Source: Mangrovimicrobium sp048323675 (lineage in GTDB: Bacteria > Pseudomonadota > Gammaproteobacteria > Pseudomonadales > Halieaceae). From it: a DNA stretch of 64,000 nucleotides. Below, in pieces: positions 1 through 7,830 of the stretch. Under the pieces are notes generated by a model. That model made no database searches, was not told where the DNA came from, and saw only the letters and a program-made list of their open reading frames with translations. Location: contig NZ_JBLWFK010000003.1 in assembly GCF_048323675.1 (NCBI RefSeq), positions 367,540-431,539 on the forward strand. The letters run 5' to 3'. Both the position numbers and the translations under genes were made by a program. Numbering within the stretch: position 1 is the stretch's first letter; each line of letters begins with the position of its first letter.

Positions 1-509
1 AGTGCGATGTCGCCGGAGCCGGAAATCAGCATTTCCAGGTCCCCGAGCTCCGCTTCGGCGAGTTGCACGTTACCGGAGCCCGAGACAAACAGGTTGGCGG
101 AATCCGCGTTCAGGGCGAACAGGCGGACGTCGCCGGACCCGTCGATGCGCACATCGAGATCGTCGACAGTGAAGGGCCGCACATAGACATCGCCGCTGCC
201 CGCAATACGGATTTCCCGCAACTGTGGCACGGTCAGCTTGTATTTCACCCCGGCGAAACTGCTGTCGGGGTATTGCCGGGAAACTCCCAGTACCAGGGTG
301 TCGCCGCGCACATAGAAGGGTTCCTTCTGCAGCGCGTCGTCACTGCCCCTGATCAGCATCTCCGCGCTGTCGCCCTGGCTGATTTCGACCTCGACACCGC
401 CAAAAACCTGCACCTCGTGGACGCCATCCAGCCTGTCCACCTGCAGTGTTCCAGCCTGGGAAGCGACACTTGCCAGCGCAACGCACATCCCGACAATCCA
501 CTTCTTCAT
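1..509 (-). CDS. DUF2807-type exported protein (3' end outside window)
   Basis: The reading frame starts at ATG 507-509 and is still open at the window edge, so only about 169 residues are visible. It begins with a signal peptide (MKKWIVGMCVALASVASQA). Beyond that are regularly spaced Gly-Ser-Gly-Asp repeats (SGSGDVYV, DGSGDVRL, SGSGNVQL, SGSGDI) typical of the parallel beta-helix 'head' domain DUF2807 (GIN domain). Such proteins are exported, but their molecular role is not established. It is the third gene of a leftward set with the two small proteins encoded just upstream; the 22-nt gap suggests cotranscription. The family call rests on the repeat pattern, not on a search. Confidence 0.75.
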   Translation of the reverse strand, partial: MKKWIVGMCVALASVASQAGTLQVDRLDGVHEVQVFGGVEVEISQGDSAEMLIRGSDDALQKEPFYVRGDTLVLGVSRQYPDSSFAGVKYKLTVPQLREIRIAGSGDVYVRPFTVDDLDVRIDGSGDVRLFALNADSANLFVSGSGNVQLAEAELGDLEMLISGSGDIA

Positions 510-531
510 AGTTGATTCCTTGTTTGAAAGC

Positions 532-879
532 TCAGGCATCCGCCTCGCCGGCAGACTTGTCACTGCGGCGACGCATGCCCCAGTCCGCCAGCAGGGCGGT
601 GGGTGCGATAAAAGCGGCAGTCAGCAGCCCGGTGCCCAGGACCCCGAACACCGCGCGCAGCGAGAACAGGCGCTCTACCTGGGGCGCTACCATGGACGCG
701 GAGAGATAGGCCGATTCCCCGCCCAGCCGGCCGAAGCTGCCAAAGCACTCGACCACCTGTGCCAGCAGTTGCTCCACGACGATGGGAGAACCCGTCGCCG
801 CCTGCCCCGCCACGGGGGCACCGAGCAGCAGGCACACTACCGCGAACCTCATGACTCCAGCCACCGTCACAGCCTCCAC
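532..879 (-). CDS. small exported/membrane protein, unknown function
   Basis: A 115-residue product of unrecognised family. The frame opens with GTG at 877-879, overlapping the end of the preceding gene by 13 nt. An in-frame ATG at 850-852 would give a cleaner signal peptide start (MRFAVVCLLLGAPVAGQAA) but has its GGAG only 2 nt upstream. After the signal-like segment there is an amphipathic stretch and a second hydrophobic segment (VLGTGLLTAAFIAPTALLA) near the C terminus, ending in a charged tail. It lies between a two-helix membrane protein and the DUF2807 gene in one leftward transcription unit. I cannot assign a function. Confidence 0.6.
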   Translation of the reverse strand: MEAVTVAGVMRFAVVCLLLGAPVAGQAATGSPIVVEQLLAQVVECFGSFGRLGGESAYLSASMVAPQVERLFSLRAVFGVLGTGLLTAAFIAPTALLADWGMRRRSDKSAGEADA

Positions 880-1064
880 GCCGTCCCGTGGGGCGACACC
901 AGTGAAAGCAATTCAACCAGTCCCGCTGCCGGCACCAGGCACCACAGGGCCGAAAGTCCCAGCCCCAGAACGCCGAGCATCAGGCAAAGCACGAACAGGC
1001 CCACATGCACCACGACACGATCACTGCGATGAAACAGCACCTGTCTTCTCGGTTTGATGTACAT
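867..1064 (-). CDS. small membrane protein, two predicted helices
   Basis: A 65-residue protein starting at ATG 1062-1064, preceded by AGGG as ribosome binding site. After a basic N terminus (MYIKPRRQVLFHRSD) it has one long hydrophobic segment (VGLFVLCLMLGVLGLGLSAL) and a shorter one around VPAAGLVELLSLV, so it is probably an inner-membrane protein. It is the first gene of the leftward operon with the DUF2807 protein and sits directly downstream of a promoter overlapped by a perfect dyad. Small membrane proteins of this sort occur next to YtrA-type GntR regulators and ABC transporters, but nothing in the sequence itself gives a function. Confidence 0.55.
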   Translation of the reverse strand: MYIKPRRQVLFHRSDRVVVHVGLFVLCLMLGVLGLGLSALWCLVPAAGLVELLSLVSPHGTAWRL

Positions 1065-1085
1065 TGTCCCTACCCTGTTGATCTA

Positions 1086-1107
1086 GTGTTATACATAACT
1101 ATAACAC
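1086..1107. promoter_or_regulatory. 22-bp perfect dyad over the promoter of the first operon (GntR/YtrA-like operator)
   Basis: GTGTTATA and TATAACAC flank a 6-nt centre. On the minus strand the dyad contains the likely -10 box TATAGT (1098-1103), with TTGCGC (1120-1125) as -35 at a 16-nt spacing; the start codon of the downstream gene is at 1064. A dyad with outer GTGT/ACAC and an AT-rich centre resembles operators of the YtrA subfamily of GntR repressors. The regulator itself is not in the window. Confidence 0.6.
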
Positions 1108-1208
1108 CATATCCAAAGAGCGCAAGCAATCCCCGGGAAATATTTTATTTCCCCTTAAAATCAGAGAGTTAAAATTAAATCGCGGACCCCTGCCGGCGCC
1201 CGCAGGTG

Positions 1209-2615
1209 TTATTTCTTCTTGTTCTTCTTCACGTGGGCCATCATGCGCCGTTTGCGCTGTACCTGGCGCTGGGTGAGCTTGTTGCGTTTCTCGGCGTAGG
1301 GGTTTTCCGACGTCCGGAACTCGATACGCACGGGAGTGCCGCTGAGCTTGAGCTCGCGGCGGAAGGTCTTTTCCAGGTAGCGATGGTAACTGGCCGGCAC
1401 CTTGCCGGTCTGGTTGCCGTGGATGATGATCAGCGGCGGGTTCTGGCCTCCGGCGTGGGCATAGCGCAGCTTGATCCGCCGGCCATTGGACATCGGCGGC
1501 GCATGTTCCGCCACCGCGCCCTCAAGGATGCGGGTCAGCAGGTTGGTGGAGAGCTTGCGGGTTGCCGCCTGGTAAGCGGCATCGATCGACTTGTACAGGT
1601 TGCCGACGCCACTGCCGTGAAGGGCGGAAATAAAGTGCAGGTCCGCGTAGTCGGCGAATACCAGGCGCCGCTCCAGTTCGCTGCGAATCCAGTCCCGCTG
1701 GTCCGGTTGCAACCCGTCCCACTTGTTTACCGCGATAACCAGCGCCCGGCCGGCCTCCACACAGTGACCCAGCAGGTGCAGGTCCTGGTCGACCAGGCCC
1801 TCGTGGGCATCCATCACCAGTATCACGACGTTGGCGTCGTCAATCGCCTTCAGGGTTTTGACGATGGAGAACTTCTCCACCGTCTCCTTGACGTTTTTGC
1901 GCCGGCGCACACCCGCCGTATCGATCAGGGTGTATTCGCGCCCGTCGCGCTGGTAATCGATATAGATGCTGTCGCGGGTGGTGCCGGGCTGGTCGTAGAC
2001 CACCACCCGTTCCTCGCCCAGCAGGCGGTTCACCAGGGTGGACTTGCCGACATTCGGCCGCCCGACGATTGCCACCCGGGTGCTGGCGAAGCGGTCCTTC
2101 TGCTCCTCCTCGTCACTCTCGGGGAGCGGGAACGCGGCGAGCACGCTGTCGATCATCGCGCGGACGCCGCGGCCGTGGCTGGCGGCAATGGCGAACATCG
2201 AATCGACGCCCAGGGAGTAGAAATCCCCCAGTGCCAGGGTTTCGTCGATGCCGTCGATCTTGTTCACCACCAGGTGAAAGGACTTGTTGCGCTGGCGCAG
2301 GTGCCGGGCGAGCGCCGCGTCCGTGGCGCTCAGGCCGTCCCGCGCATCCACCATGAACAGGACGGCATCGGCTTCCTCGATGGCTTGCAGGGACTGCCCC
2401 GCCATCTGCGAATCGATGCCCTCCTCCTCGCCGCTGATACCGCCGGTGTCGATGACCACGAAGGGGCGTTCGCCGATGCGCGCCTCGCCGTACTTGCGGT
2501 CCCGGGTCAGGCCGGGGTAGTCCGCAACCAGGGCGTCGCGACTGCGGGTAAGCTGGTTGAACAGTGTGGACTTGCCGACATTGGGGCGCCCTACCAGGGC
2601 GATAACCGGTAGCAT
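1209..2615 (-). CDS. der: ribosome assembly GTPase Der (EngA)
   Basis: Der is an essential GTPase with two tandem G domains that acts in late assembly of the 50S subunit. The 468 residues show the first P-loop GRPNVGKST at 9-17, DTGG near 56 and NKID near 118. A second P-loop GRPNVGKST follows near 185, with DTAG and NKWD in the second G domain, then the C-terminal KH-like domain and a very basic tail (QRKRRMMAHVKKNKKK). Length and domain order are normal. It is the last gene of the leftward ndk-to-der run and abuts bamB, as in Pseudomonas and E. coli. Confidence 0.97.
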   Translation of the reverse strand: MLPVIALVGRPNVGKSTLFNQLTRSRDALVADYPGLTRDRKYGEARIGERPFVVIDTGGISGEEEGIDSQMAGQSLQAIEEADAVLFMVDARDGLSATDAALARHLRQRNKSFHLVVNKIDGIDETLALGDFYSLGVDSMFAIAASHGRGVRAMIDSVLAAFPLPESDEEEQKDRFASTRVAIVGRPNVGKSTLVNRLLGEERVVVYDQPGTTRDSIYIDYQRDGREYTLIDTAGVRRRKNVKETVEKFSIVKTLKAIDDANVVILVMDAHEGLVDQDLHLLGHCVEAGRALVIAVNKWDGLQPDQRDWIRSELERRLVFADYADLHFISALHGSGVGNLYKSIDAAYQAATRKLSTNLLTRILEGAVAEHAPPMSNGRRIKLRYAHAGGQNPPLIIIHGNQTGKVPASYHRYLEKTFRRELKLSGTPVRIEFRTSENPYAEKRNKLTQRQVQRKRRMMAHVKKNKKK

Positions 2616-3790
2616 CAGTTGCGTGCGCTGACCTCGTAAGCCGCCAACGTGCCCTTGTTGGTGAACACGTAGAGTACATTGCCGTCGGAGAGCATGTCGG
2701 CACGGGCGCCGTCGCCGCCGATGTGGTCCCTGCCGACGAATTCACCGTCCACCTGGGAGACCAGGTGCAGGTAACCGTCAAAATCCACCACCGCCACGTA
2801 ACTGCTCACCGGCGTGGGCCGGGAGAGGCCGCGATAGGCCAGGGCGCCCTGCTGCCAGCGCAGGCCCTGTCCGTTGCGGTAGAACGCGTTCAGGGTACCA
2901 TCCTCGTCGGCCACATAGACATTGTTGAAGCCCTGGGAAACTCCGGACCAGGAGGAGATGTCCTTCTGCCAGGTGCGCCGCCCGGAAGCCACGTCGATAG
3001 CCACCAGCCTGCCGTGGTAGCTGGCGGCAAACAGTTCGCTGCCGACCAGCGCCATACTGCCGTCGATATCCACCATGCGGTCGATTTCCGAGCGGCCCTG
3101 GGGTATCGCCACCCGGGCTTCCCACAGAATGCCGCCACTGTCGATATCAAAGGCGACCACCCGGCCGTTGGCAAAGCCCGCGTAGACCGCATCGCCGTTG
3201 ATGACCGGCGTGCTGGTGCCGCGAATGGTCAGCACCGGTACATCGCTGTCGTAAGTCCACAGGCGTTCGCCGCTGTCGAAGTCCAGACCCTGCAGTTTGC
3301 CGTCGTAGGTCTGCACCACGACCACCCGGCCGTTGCTCTGCGGCGGGGCCAGGACTTCACCGTGCAGGCGCGCGCTCCAGAGGATGTCGCCGCCGTCTGC
3401 GGACAGCTTCAGCACCGTGCCATCGCTGCTGCCGACAAACAGCGCATCGCCGGAGACACCGACGCCACCGGACAGCGACATGTCGAGGTCGGCGTCCCAG
3501 AGCTTTTTCCCGCGCTCCCGGCTGATGGCGTAGACCTCACCGTCGGTGGAGGCCGCGTAGATCCGGTCGCCGTCGATTACCGGTTGCAGCTTGTACAGGC
3601 CATCGCCCTGGCCATCGCCAATACCGACCGACCAGAGTTTGCGAATCTTGACTGTCTCGTCGATGTCGACCAGTTCCGCCGGGGCGGTGGGGTCTTCGTC
3701 GTCGCTGCTGAACCAGCCGCCGATGGTGCTACAGGCCGCAAGCTGGCTGAGCAGCACCAGGCCGAGAAAAACGCGGAGCATCTGCTTCAC
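2615..3790 (-). CDS. bamB: outer membrane assembly lipoprotein BamB
   Basis: BamB is the beta-propeller lipoprotein of the BAM complex that inserts outer-membrane proteins. The N terminus is a lipoprotein signal with lipobox LAAC (lipidated Cys at 20 from the GTG start at 3788-3790, or 17 from the ATG three codons later). The rest carries repeated PQQ-type propeller blades (for example VGSSDGTVLKL, LFAASYHGRLVAID, VYVADEDGTLNAF). Length 391 is usual. The GTG start abuts the yfgM stop codon, implying translational coupling, and the last base overlaps der. Confidence 0.96.
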   Translation of the reverse strand: MKQMLRVFLGLVLLSQLAACSTIGGWFSSDDEDPTAPAELVDIDETVKIRKLWSVGIGDGQGDGLYKLQPVIDGDRIYAASTDGEVYAISRERGKKLWDADLDMSLSGGVGVSGDALFVGSSDGTVLKLSADGGDILWSARLHGEVLAPPQSNGRVVVVQTYDGKLQGLDFDSGERLWTYDSDVPVLTIRGTSTPVINGDAVYAGFANGRVVAFDIDSGGILWEARVAIPQGRSEIDRMVDIDGSMALVGSELFAASYHGRLVAIDVASGRRTWQKDISSWSGVSQGFNNVYVADEDGTLNAFYRNGQGLRWQQGALAYRGLSRPTPVSSYVAVVDFDGYLHLVSQVDGEFVGRDHIGGDGARADMLSDGNVLYVFTNKGTLAAYEVSARN

Positions 3791-4528
3791 TCAGGGCTCC
3801 TCCGCGCTGCTGGATTCGCCATCGGCCGCCGGAGACTCTGCGGGGAGCGCTGCCTCCATACCGCCAGTCACAGACACCGGCTGCGGCGGCTCGGGGCTCA
3901 GGGCCTGCAGCTTCTCCTGCAGCAGCGCGGTATTCACCGGCTCACCACCAGCGGAAGAGAGCATCAGGGCGCTGCTATAGGCCTCTTTCGCCGCGGCCTT
4001 GTCGCCCTGCTGCATCAGGATGTCGCCGCGCACCGCCTGGTAGGCGGCCTGGAAACTGCCGGGGCTGGTGCTGTCGAGTATGCCCAGCGCGCCCTCGGCG
4101 TCACCCCGCGCTGCCACCACACGGGCCAGCCGGAGCTGGGCGACACGGTAGACTTCACTGTCCTTGTCCGCCTTGTCGGCAGCCCAGCGCAATTCGGATT
4201 CCGCCGCCACCAGGTCGCCGCCCTCGACCGCGGCACGGGCCAGGTGCAGGGCCGCAAACTGCGCGTAGGTTGAACCGGCGTAGTCGGTCTTGATCTGGTT
4301 GGCGAGTTCGTCGGCACCGGCGACGTCCGCCTGGGAATACTTCTGCAACATGCCCTGGTAGGCGTTGGAGGCCGCCTGGGCCTTCTCTATTCCATACTTC
4401 TGCCAGCCCTGCCAACCGAAGCCCACGGCCAGCGCGAAAATGATGGCAGTGATGGTCGAGCGGCCGTTTTCGACCCACCAGCGCTTGAGCGCCTCGACCT
4501 GCTCCTCTTCGGTACGATAAGTTTCCAC
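3791..4528 (-). CDS. yfgM: YfgM-family TPR protein, inner-membrane anchored
   Basis: YfgM is an inner-membrane protein with a periplasmic TPR domain that associates with the SecYEG translocon and PpiD. The 245 residues comprise a short cytoplasmic N terminus (METYRTEEEQVEALKRWW), one transmembrane helix at about 22-40 (TITAIIFALAVGFGWQGW) and a TPR-like helical region. The C-terminal tail is Pro/Glu-rich and low in complexity (ESPAADGESSSAEEP). It lies between hisS and bamB, its conserved place in gammaproteobacteria. Confidence 0.9.
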   Translation of the reverse strand: METYRTEEEQVEALKRWWVENGRSTITAIIFALAVGFGWQGWQKYGIEKAQAASNAYQGMLQKYSQADVAGADELANQIKTDYAGSTYAQFAALHLARAAVEGGDLVAAESELRWAADKADKDSEVYRVAQLRLARVVAARGDAEGALGILDSTSPGSFQAAYQAVRGDILMQQGDKAAAKEAYSSALMLSSAGGEPVNTALLQEKLQALSPEPPQPVSVTGGMEAALPAESPAADGESSSAEEP

Positions 4529-4544
4529 TTCGCTGTATTCCTCT

Positions 4545-5843
4545 TTATTGATTCCCGTCCGCCAGCAAGCCGGCCAGCGTCTGCGCCAGCTCGGCTGCGG
4601 CGACCGTCAGTTGCCCCGGCCGGCCTTCTGCGCTGTCGTCGCGCAGGTGTTTCAGCGTAACGTTGCCGGCGGCAACTTCATCCTCACCCCAGATCAGCGC
4701 GATTCGCGCGCCACTGCGGTCGGCTTTTTTCATCTGGCTTTTAAAACTGCCGCCGCCAGCGTGCTGCACGATTCTGAGGCCCGGGAAGAGCTCGCGCAAG
4801 TTTTCCCCGGCCACCAGCGCGGCGCACTCCGCGGCGGGACCGAAACTGACCAGGTAGATATCCGCTTCCGGCGGCGCGGGCGGCTGCACACCCACCGCTT
4901 CCAGCAACAGGGTGAGGCGCTCCACCCCCATCGCGAAGCCGACGCCGGGCACCGGTTTACCGCCCAGCTGCTCCACCAGGCCATCGTAGCGGCCGCCGGC
5001 ACAGACCGTGCCCTGGGCGCCAAGGCTCTCGGTGACCCACTCGAACACCGTGTTGTTGTAGTAGTCGAGTCCACGCACCAGCCGCGGATTCACCCTGTAA
5101 CTGACGCCAGCGGCGTCCAGCAGTTCCCGCAGGCGGGCAAAGTCCGCCGCGGAGCTCTCGTCGAGGTAGTCCGCCAGCGACGGCGCCCCGTCCAGCAGCG
5201 ACTGGGTCTGGGGGTTCTTGCTGTCGAGTATACGCAGGGGATTGCTGTCCATGCGGCGCTGGCTGTCCTCGTCCAGCTCGTCGAAGCGCGCCCGCAGATA
5301 GCCCACCAGGGCTTCGCGGTAGGCGCTGCGGGACTGCGAGCTGCCAATGGAGTTGAGCTCCAGCCGCACGTTGTCGGCGATGCCGAGGCGCTGCCAGAGG
5401 CGCGCGCTCATCAGGATGACCTCGGCGTCCATATCCGGCGTCGCGATGCCGAAGGACTCCACGCCAATCTGGTGGAACTGCCGCTGGCGGCCCTTCTGCG
5501 GACGCTCGTAGCGGAACATCGGGCCGCAATACCACAGGCGCCGCGGGGTGTTCAGCAGGCCGTTCTGGATGGCTGCGCGCACGCAGCCCGCGGTGCCCTC
5601 GGGCCGCAGGGTCAGGCTCTCGCCGTTGCGGTCGGGAAACGTGTACATTTCCTTTTCGACGATATCGGTGACTTCACCGATCGAGCGCTTGAACAGGTCG
5701 GTCTGTTCGACGATGGGCATGCGGATTTCGCCGTAGCCGTAACTGCCCAGCACGCTGGCGACGGTGCTTTCCAGGTAGCGCCAGGTCACTGTCTCATCCG
5801 GCAGGATGTCGTTCATCCCGCGGATTGCTCGAATCTCGCTCAC
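4545..5843 (-). CDS. hisS: histidine--tRNA ligase
   Basis: HisRS charges tRNA-His. The 432-residue product has the class II synthetase signatures: motif 2 region around LTLRPEGTAGCVRA, the histidine-specific RGLDYYNNTVFEW loop, and motif 3 around GVGFAMGVERLTLL. A C-terminal anticodon-binding domain contains SQMKKADRSGARIALI. The N terminus (MSEIRAIRGMNDILPDE) matches the usual start. It sits 23 nt downstream of ispG and 16 nt upstream of yfgM in the same transcription unit. Confidence 0.98.
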   Translation of the reverse strand: MSEIRAIRGMNDILPDETVTWRYLESTVASVLGSYGYGEIRMPIVEQTDLFKRSIGEVTDIVEKEMYTFPDRNGESLTLRPEGTAGCVRAAIQNGLLNTPRRLWYCGPMFRYERPQKGRQRQFHQIGVESFGIATPDMDAEVILMSARLWQRLGIADNVRLELNSIGSSQSRSAYREALVGYLRARFDELDEDSQRRMDSNPLRILDSKNPQTQSLLDGAPSLADYLDESSAADFARLRELLDAAGVSYRVNPRLVRGLDYYNNTVFEWVTESLGAQGTVCAGGRYDGLVEQLGGKPVPGVGFAMGVERLTLLLEAVGVQPPAPPEADIYLVSFGPAAECAALVAGENLRELFPGLRIVQHAGGGSFKSQMKKADRSGARIALIWGEDEVAAGNVTLKHLRDDSAEGRPGQLTVAAAELAQTLAGLLADGNQ

Positions 5844-5866
5844 AATTTCTCCACAGTCCGGCGCGT

Positions 5867-6994
5867 TCAGGCCTTTTTCAGGATGATGTTCTCGTCATCC
5901 CGGGCGCGCTGCTCCTCGAGCCGCGCCGCTTTTTCGCGAATCAACTGCTCGAGGTGATCGATAAAATCTTCGTTGCTGATCTTGTGGTCGGGTTTGCCGT
6001 CCACGTAAATCAGGTTGTTGGGCGTCGCCCCGGTCATGCCGATATCGGCTTCGCGCGCCTCGCCCGGCCCGTTGACCACACAGCCGATGACCGCCACGTC
6101 CATCGGCGTGCGAATATCCTCCAGCCGCTGCTCGAGGAGGTTCATGGCGCCGATCACGTCAAAATTCTGCCGCGAGCAGCTCGGGCAGGCGATGAAGTTG
6201 ATGCCATTGGTGCGCAGCTTGAGGCTCTTGAGGATCTCGAAGCCGACCTTGACCTCCTCGACGGGATCAGCGGCGAGGGAGATGCGGATGGTGTCGCCGA
6301 TGCCATCCATCAACAGCATACCCAGTCCCACGGCGGACTTGACCGTACCGCCGCGCAGGCCGCCAGCCTCGGTGATACCCAGGTGCAGCGGCTGCTCGAT
6401 CTGCGTCGCCAGCAGGCGGTAGGCTTCCACGGCCATGAACACCTCGGAGGCTTTCACGCTGACCTTGAAGTCCTGGAAATCGTGCTTGTCGAGAATGTCG
6501 ACGTGGCGCAGGGCGGATTCAACCAGGGCCTCAGCCGTCGGCTCACCGTACTTGCGCTGCAGTTCCTTGCCCAACGAGCCGGCGTTGACCCCGATGCGGA
6601 TGGGGATGCCCTTGTCGCGGGCACTGGCGATGACTTCGCGGACCTTTTCGTCGCGGCCGATGTTGCCGGGGTTGATGCGCAGGCAATCCACGCCGTATTC
6701 GGCCACTTTCAGGGCGATGCGGTGGTCGAAGTGAATATCCGCCACCAGCGGCACCTCGACCCGCGCGCGGATGGCCCGGAAAGCCTCCGCAGCCTCCATG
6801 CTCGGCACCGAGACACGGACGATATCGCCGCCGGCATCGGCAATCGCCTGTACCTGCGCGACGGTCGCATCGACGTCACAGGTATCGGTATTGGTCATGC
6901 TCTGCACGCTGATGGGCGCATCGCCGCCCACCGCCACATTGCCTACGTGGATTTGCCGAGATTTGCGTCGTTTGATCGGGGATTCAGTTTTCAT
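5867..6994 (-). CDS. ispG: 4-hydroxy-3-methylbut-2-enyl diphosphate synthase IspG (GcpE)
   Basis: IspG converts 2-C-methyl-D-erythritol 2,4-cyclodiphosphate to HMBPP in the non-mevalonate isoprenoid pathway, using a [4Fe-4S] cluster. The 375 residues start with the typical PIKRRKSRQIHVGNVAVGG and include the VQSMTNTDT motif of the TIM barrel. In the C-terminal third come the cluster cysteines CPSC and the CVVNGPGEA segment. Length is normal for the proteobacterial two-domain form. Upstream, only 48 nt separate it from pilW; many gammaproteobacteria carry a rodZ-type gene there. Confidence 0.97.
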   Translation of the reverse strand: MKTESPIKRRKSRQIHVGNVAVGGDAPISVQSMTNTDTCDVDATVAQVQAIADAGGDIVRVSVPSMEAAEAFRAIRARVEVPLVADIHFDHRIALKVAEYGVDCLRINPGNIGRDEKVREVIASARDKGIPIRIGVNAGSLGKELQRKYGEPTAEALVESALRHVDILDKHDFQDFKVSVKASEVFMAVEAYRLLATQIEQPLHLGITEAGGLRGGTVKSAVGLGMLLMDGIGDTIRISLAADPVEEVKVGFEILKSLKLRTNGINFIACPSCSRQNFDVIGAMNLLEQRLEDIRTPMDVAVIGCVVNGPGEAREADIGMTGATPNNLIYVDGKPDHKISNEDFIDHLEQLIREKAARLEEQRARDDENIILKKA

Positions 6995-7042
6995 GGTCTA
7001 CCAACCGGCATGGCGCCACCGGGGGCGTGCCTGGAAGTCTCG

Positions 7043-7804
7043 TCACTTGTCCCGCTGGTAAGCGGCGTATTCCGCGGAATCGGGGTACAGGTTGGACAGC
7101 GCCAGGCCGTAACTTGCTTCCGCGTCCGGGTCATCGGTAGCGCGCGCCAGGCGCACGCCCAGCCACAGGCCGCGGGCGGACTGCTGGCGCACCGCGGTAC
7201 GGTAGGTGCCATAGTAGCGCCCTGAGGTCGCGTAATCGCCCGCATCGTAGCGCAGCTGCGCCAGTTCCAGCAGGGCAATCGGGTTGCCGCGATCCATGGT
7301 CAGCGCCCGCTGGAAGGCCTCCTCGGCACCCGGGCGGTCAAACAGTTGCTCGCGGCACAGGCCGAGGTTCACGAATGCCTGTGGCCGGGCCTTGTAAAGT
7401 GTGTCCTTGACCACGTACTCCAGTTGTTCCTCGGCCTCGGCGTAGCGCTCCTGGGAATAGAGGAACGCCGCGTAATTGTTGCGCGCGCGGGAAAAATTGC
7501 GATCGAGGCGGATGGCGTCCTTGTAGCTTTTCTCGGCGAGCTCGAATTCGCCGGTGCTCTGGTAGACCAGCGCAAACGCCTCGTGCACCTCGGCGTTGTC
7601 CGGGTTCATGTCGTAGGCCATCTGCAGGTTGCGCTTGGCGTTATCCCAGTTGCCCTCGCCAATGTACTTGCGCGCCAGTTCCACCCGCAGCTCCAGGGCT
7701 TCCGTGGGATCCGCCTTGTCGGTGAAGCCGCCCTCGGTCGTGGTGACACAACCGGCCAGCAGCAGCCCGAGGAATACCAGGAATACTGTTCCTGCAAATT
7801 TCAT
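7043..7804 (-). CDS. pilW: type IV pilus biogenesis/stability lipoprotein PilW (PilF)
   Basis: PilF/PilW is an outer-membrane pilotin-type lipoprotein that promotes multimerisation of the PilQ secretin. I chose ATG 7802-7804 because it is preceded by AGGGACGGAAC and gives a classic lipoprotein signal (MKFAGTVFLVFLGLLLAGC, lipobox LAGC). An upstream in-frame start at 7834 would add ten non-signal residues. The mature 253-residue protein is built of TPR repeats (for example YDMNPDNAEVHEAFALVYQS and similar units). It follows rlmN by 26 nt. No other pilus genes are in the window. Confidence 0.9.
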   Translation of the reverse strand: MKFAGTVFLVFLGLLLAGCVTTTEGGFTDKADPTEALELRVELARKYIGEGNWDNAKRNLQMAYDMNPDNAEVHEAFALVYQSTGEFELAEKSYKDAIRLDRNFSRARNNYAAFLYSQERYAEAEEQLEYVVKDTLYKARPQAFVNLGLCREQLFDRPGAEEAFQRALTMDRGNPIALLELAQLRYDAGDYATSGRYYGTYRTAVRQQSARGLWLGVRLARATDDPDAEASYGLALSNLYPDSAEYAAYQRDK

Positions 7805-7830
7805 GTTCCGTCCCTGCACCAAAGCTGCCA

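Noticed and set aside
1206..2612. 468-residue plus-strand open frame
   Set aside because: It is the exact antisense of der; the sequence has no family features while the minus strand encodes a perfect two-G-domain GTPase.
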